Source: Bordetella parapertussis (GTDB lineage: Bacteria > Pseudomonadota > Gammaproteobacteria > Burkholderiales > Burkholderiaceae_B). Taken from it: a stretch of DNA of 41,664 nucleotides. The notes under the pieces are model-generated. The model had not been told where the DNA came from. It saw nothing but the letters and a program-made list of their open reading frames with translations, and made no database searches. Shown piece after piece: positions 40,625 through 41,664 of the stretch (the stretch's first letter is position 1; every line of letters starts with the position of its first letter). Made by a program: the position numbers and the translations under genes. The DNA lies in assembly GCA_945897365.1 (NCBI GenBank), contig CAMDFD010000022.1, positions 1 to 41,664 of the forward strand. The letters run 5' to 3'.

Positions 40625-41338
40625 TCAGGATTTAGTCGGCTTTTTACGCGTCGCTTTCGGCGCACTCGGCGCAACGGTCAGCGCCTGCAGCAAGAAGTTC
40701 GCCATGCCAGTTGCAATCTCCGCAGACTTCAGTCGACCCTCGGGGCGATACCATTTTGGAATCCAATTGATCGCACCCAATATGGTCAGACTCGCCAGCT
40801 TGGAGTCTGTACACGTAAACTCTTTGCGCGCAACACCCACCTCAATCAGGTGTCGCACACCGGCCTCAAACTCATCCCGTCTCGCCACGTAGGTTGAGCG
40901 CTGTAGCGGACTGAGATTCTCGAGATCGGTCAGTAAAATGCTGCCTAAACTGTCCTCGATAATCCCGCGAATATGCTGGAACAACAGCTCAAACAGACGC
41001 GTCTTGGGACTCGCTTTTGGATCCAGACTGGCCAGCGCCTCCAAGCTAATATCCATGCATCGCATGTGACATTGAAAAAGAATGTCCTGCTTATCGCGAA
41101 AGTAGTAATACAAATTACCCTTGGTAATGCCGAGCCGGTCAGCGATGTCTTGCATCGTGAGAGAAGATAAACGCGACTCCCCGAGCGCATCACCTACGCT
41201 ACGCAAGATTTCGTCGCGCCTGGAAACTTTTGGGGTGTGGCGTCCACTCCAGCGGCGGGTTTCGGGGTTGCGATCCGGCGCCGGACTTGGAGCGGGGAGG
41301 GAAGAGCGAAGCGCTGTTTTCGTTAATTTTGACTTCAT
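40625..41338 (-). CDS. TetR-family repressor of the CoA-ligase/MaoC regulon
   Basis: A 237-residue TetR protein. A basic, Pro-rich N-terminal extension of about 45 residues precedes the DNA-binding domain RRDEILRSVGDAL, then LTMQDIADRLGITKGNLYYY and FRDKQDIL. The C-terminal domain would bind the inducer, plausibly an acyl-CoA. ATG 41338 lies inside the spacer of a palindrome and about 7 nt after a -10 box with no Shine-Dalgarno, so the mRNA may be leaderless. The gene leads the MaoC-RidA-MaoC arm and probably controls itself and the facing arm at 35704. Confidence 0.88.
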   Translation of the reverse strand: MKSKLTKTALRSSLPAPSPAPDRNPETRRWSGRHTPKVSRRDEILRSVGDALGESRLSSLTMQDIADRLGITKGNLYYYFRDKQDILFQCHMRCMDISLEALASLDPKASPKTRLFELLFQHIRGIIEDSLGSILLTDLENLSPLQRSTYVARRDEFEAGVRHLIEVGVARKEFTCTDSKLASLTILGAINWIPKWYRPEGRLKSAEIATGMANFLLQALTVAPSAPKATRKKPTKS

Positions 41339-41346
41339 GGTCAAAT
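41327..41346. promoter_or_regulatory. TetR-type operator, right copy, over the tetR start codon
   Basis: TTTGAC (41328-41333), six bases, then GTCAAA (41340-41345). The spacer contains the reverse complement of the tetR ATG. It matches the left copy at 35704-35723 in 17 of 20 bases. Confidence 0.7.
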
Positions 41347-41373
41347 TCTAGAGGCGGCTATGTCTAAAGTCAA
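41345..41373 (-). promoter_or_regulatory. sigma-70-like promoter of tetR
   Basis: On the minus strand: TTGACT (41373-41368), a 17-base spacer and TAGAAT (41350-41345). The expected first transcribed base, 7 nt on, is the A of the ATG at 41338. Confidence 0.6.
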
Positions 41374-41439
41374 TTTACAAATATTGCCTCTAATTTTCCC
41401 TACCTCTCGCTACGCCTTCATTACAAACTCGTCCAGTCA

Positions 41440-41505
41440 GAGAGGAGTTTGCCAAGCGCATGGGCACGAATGCCCCTGCCATTGCAAGACTCGATTTAGT
41501 CAGCG
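41440..41505 (+). pseudogene. possible XRE/HigA-type helix-turn-helix remnant
   Basis: The plus strand reads REEFAKRMGTNAPAIARLD, the look of helices 2-3 in XRE-type antitoxins (EEVAxRMGTxxxAIxRLES). There is no start or plausible continuation on either side, so this would be a short leftover. Chance similarity cannot be excluded. Confidence 0.3.
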
Positions 41506-41525
41506 CTGACCAGCTCAGACTACTC

Positions 41526-41664
41526 CTACTCAAGCTTGATCGACTTTGCGACATTGCCCCATTTAGAAGACTCAGCCGCCAAAAACTTTGTAAAGTCCGA
41601 AGGCGTCTGGGGATCTGGGCGTACACCGAGCTTTTCAAACCTAGCGATCACCTCAGGATCTCGC
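41526..41664 (-). CDS. C-terminal end of a Bug-family receptor, cut by the window edge
   Basis: The minus strand is open from the edge to a TAG at 41528-41526. The 45 codons read RDPEVIARFEKLGVRPDPQT, SDFTKFLAAE and SSKWGNVAKSIKLE. This matches the end of Bug proteins, where (T)PEEFxxFIxxExxKWGxVVKxAGI is typical. It lies upstream of, and on the same strand as, the tetR operon, but the tetR promoter lies between them. Confidence 0.75.
   Translation of the reverse strand, partial: RDPEVIARFEKLGVRPDPQTPSDFTKFLAAESSKWGNVAKSIKLE

Noticed and set aside
41390..41638. 82-codon minus-strand ORF at the right edge
   Set aside because: Ser/Leu-rich shadow of the Bug C-terminal frame, which is clearly the real coding frame there.

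Overview
The window looks like a chromosomal stretch of a betaproteobacterium, most likely Burkholderiales and perhaps close to Alcaligenaceae. This is an inference. It rests on three Bug-family (tripartite tricarboxylate receptor) periplasmic proteins, a complete carbon-phosphorus (C-P) lyase cluster, an NnrU-type membrane protein and roughly balanced base composition with locally G+C-richer blocks. I see no rRNA, tRNA, CRISPR array or intact insertion sequence.

Layout. 1-1753 (minus): a lipoprotein with a YHYH domain followed by an RCC1-repeat protein cut by the left edge. 2029-3949 (plus): two tandem, related TetR-like regulators and an NnrU-like membrane protein that seems to lack its C-terminus. 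3935-4030: a remnant of a UvrD-type helicase C-terminus. 4143-8498 (plus): an orphan amino-acid-type binding protein, a DUF2779 nuclease, and a visibly G+C-richer pair (D-2-hydroxyacid dehydrogenase and an SDR protein with an altered active site).

8694-20201 is the phosphonate island. phnN and a 2H phosphoesterase (DUF1045) run leftward. phnGHIJKLM, phnCDE1E2 and an HD-domain PhnZ-like oxygenase run rightward. Together they would import phosphonates, attach them to ribose, break the C-P bond by radical SAM chemistry and recycle the cyclic ribose phosphate. PhnP is absent and the 2H phosphoesterase may replace it.

20218-25194 is a patchwork: a haloacetate-dehalogenase-like hydrolase behind mazEF, a beheaded RelE/HigB-type toxin with its intact antitoxin, a membrane-protein fragment, a NERD-helicase, and a nucleotidyltransferase fragment cut just before its catalytic motif. 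25173-27202 is a G+C-rich pair (2-oxoglutarate/Fe(II)-type oxygenase and Bug receptor). 27519-30619 holds two exported alpha/beta hydrolases that converge.

30736-35360 (minus) is an operon with a complete polar amino-acid-type ABC importer, a DUF1989 protein and an agmatinase-family ureohydrolase. It probably takes up and hydrolyses a guanidino compound.

35676-41373 appears to be a small two-arm regulon. A TetR gene at the right (minus) leads MaoC-RidA-MaoC. A Bug receptor, a degenerate CoA-ligase-like protein and an intact acyl-CoA ligase form the facing arm (plus). Both arms start from sigma-70-like promoters with the same palindrome, TTTGAC-N6-GTCAAA, at the -10/+1 region. This is the best candidate in the window for an undescribed catabolic system: uptake, CoA activation and hydration of an unknown carboxylate under one repressor. 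A further Bug receptor is cut by the right edge.
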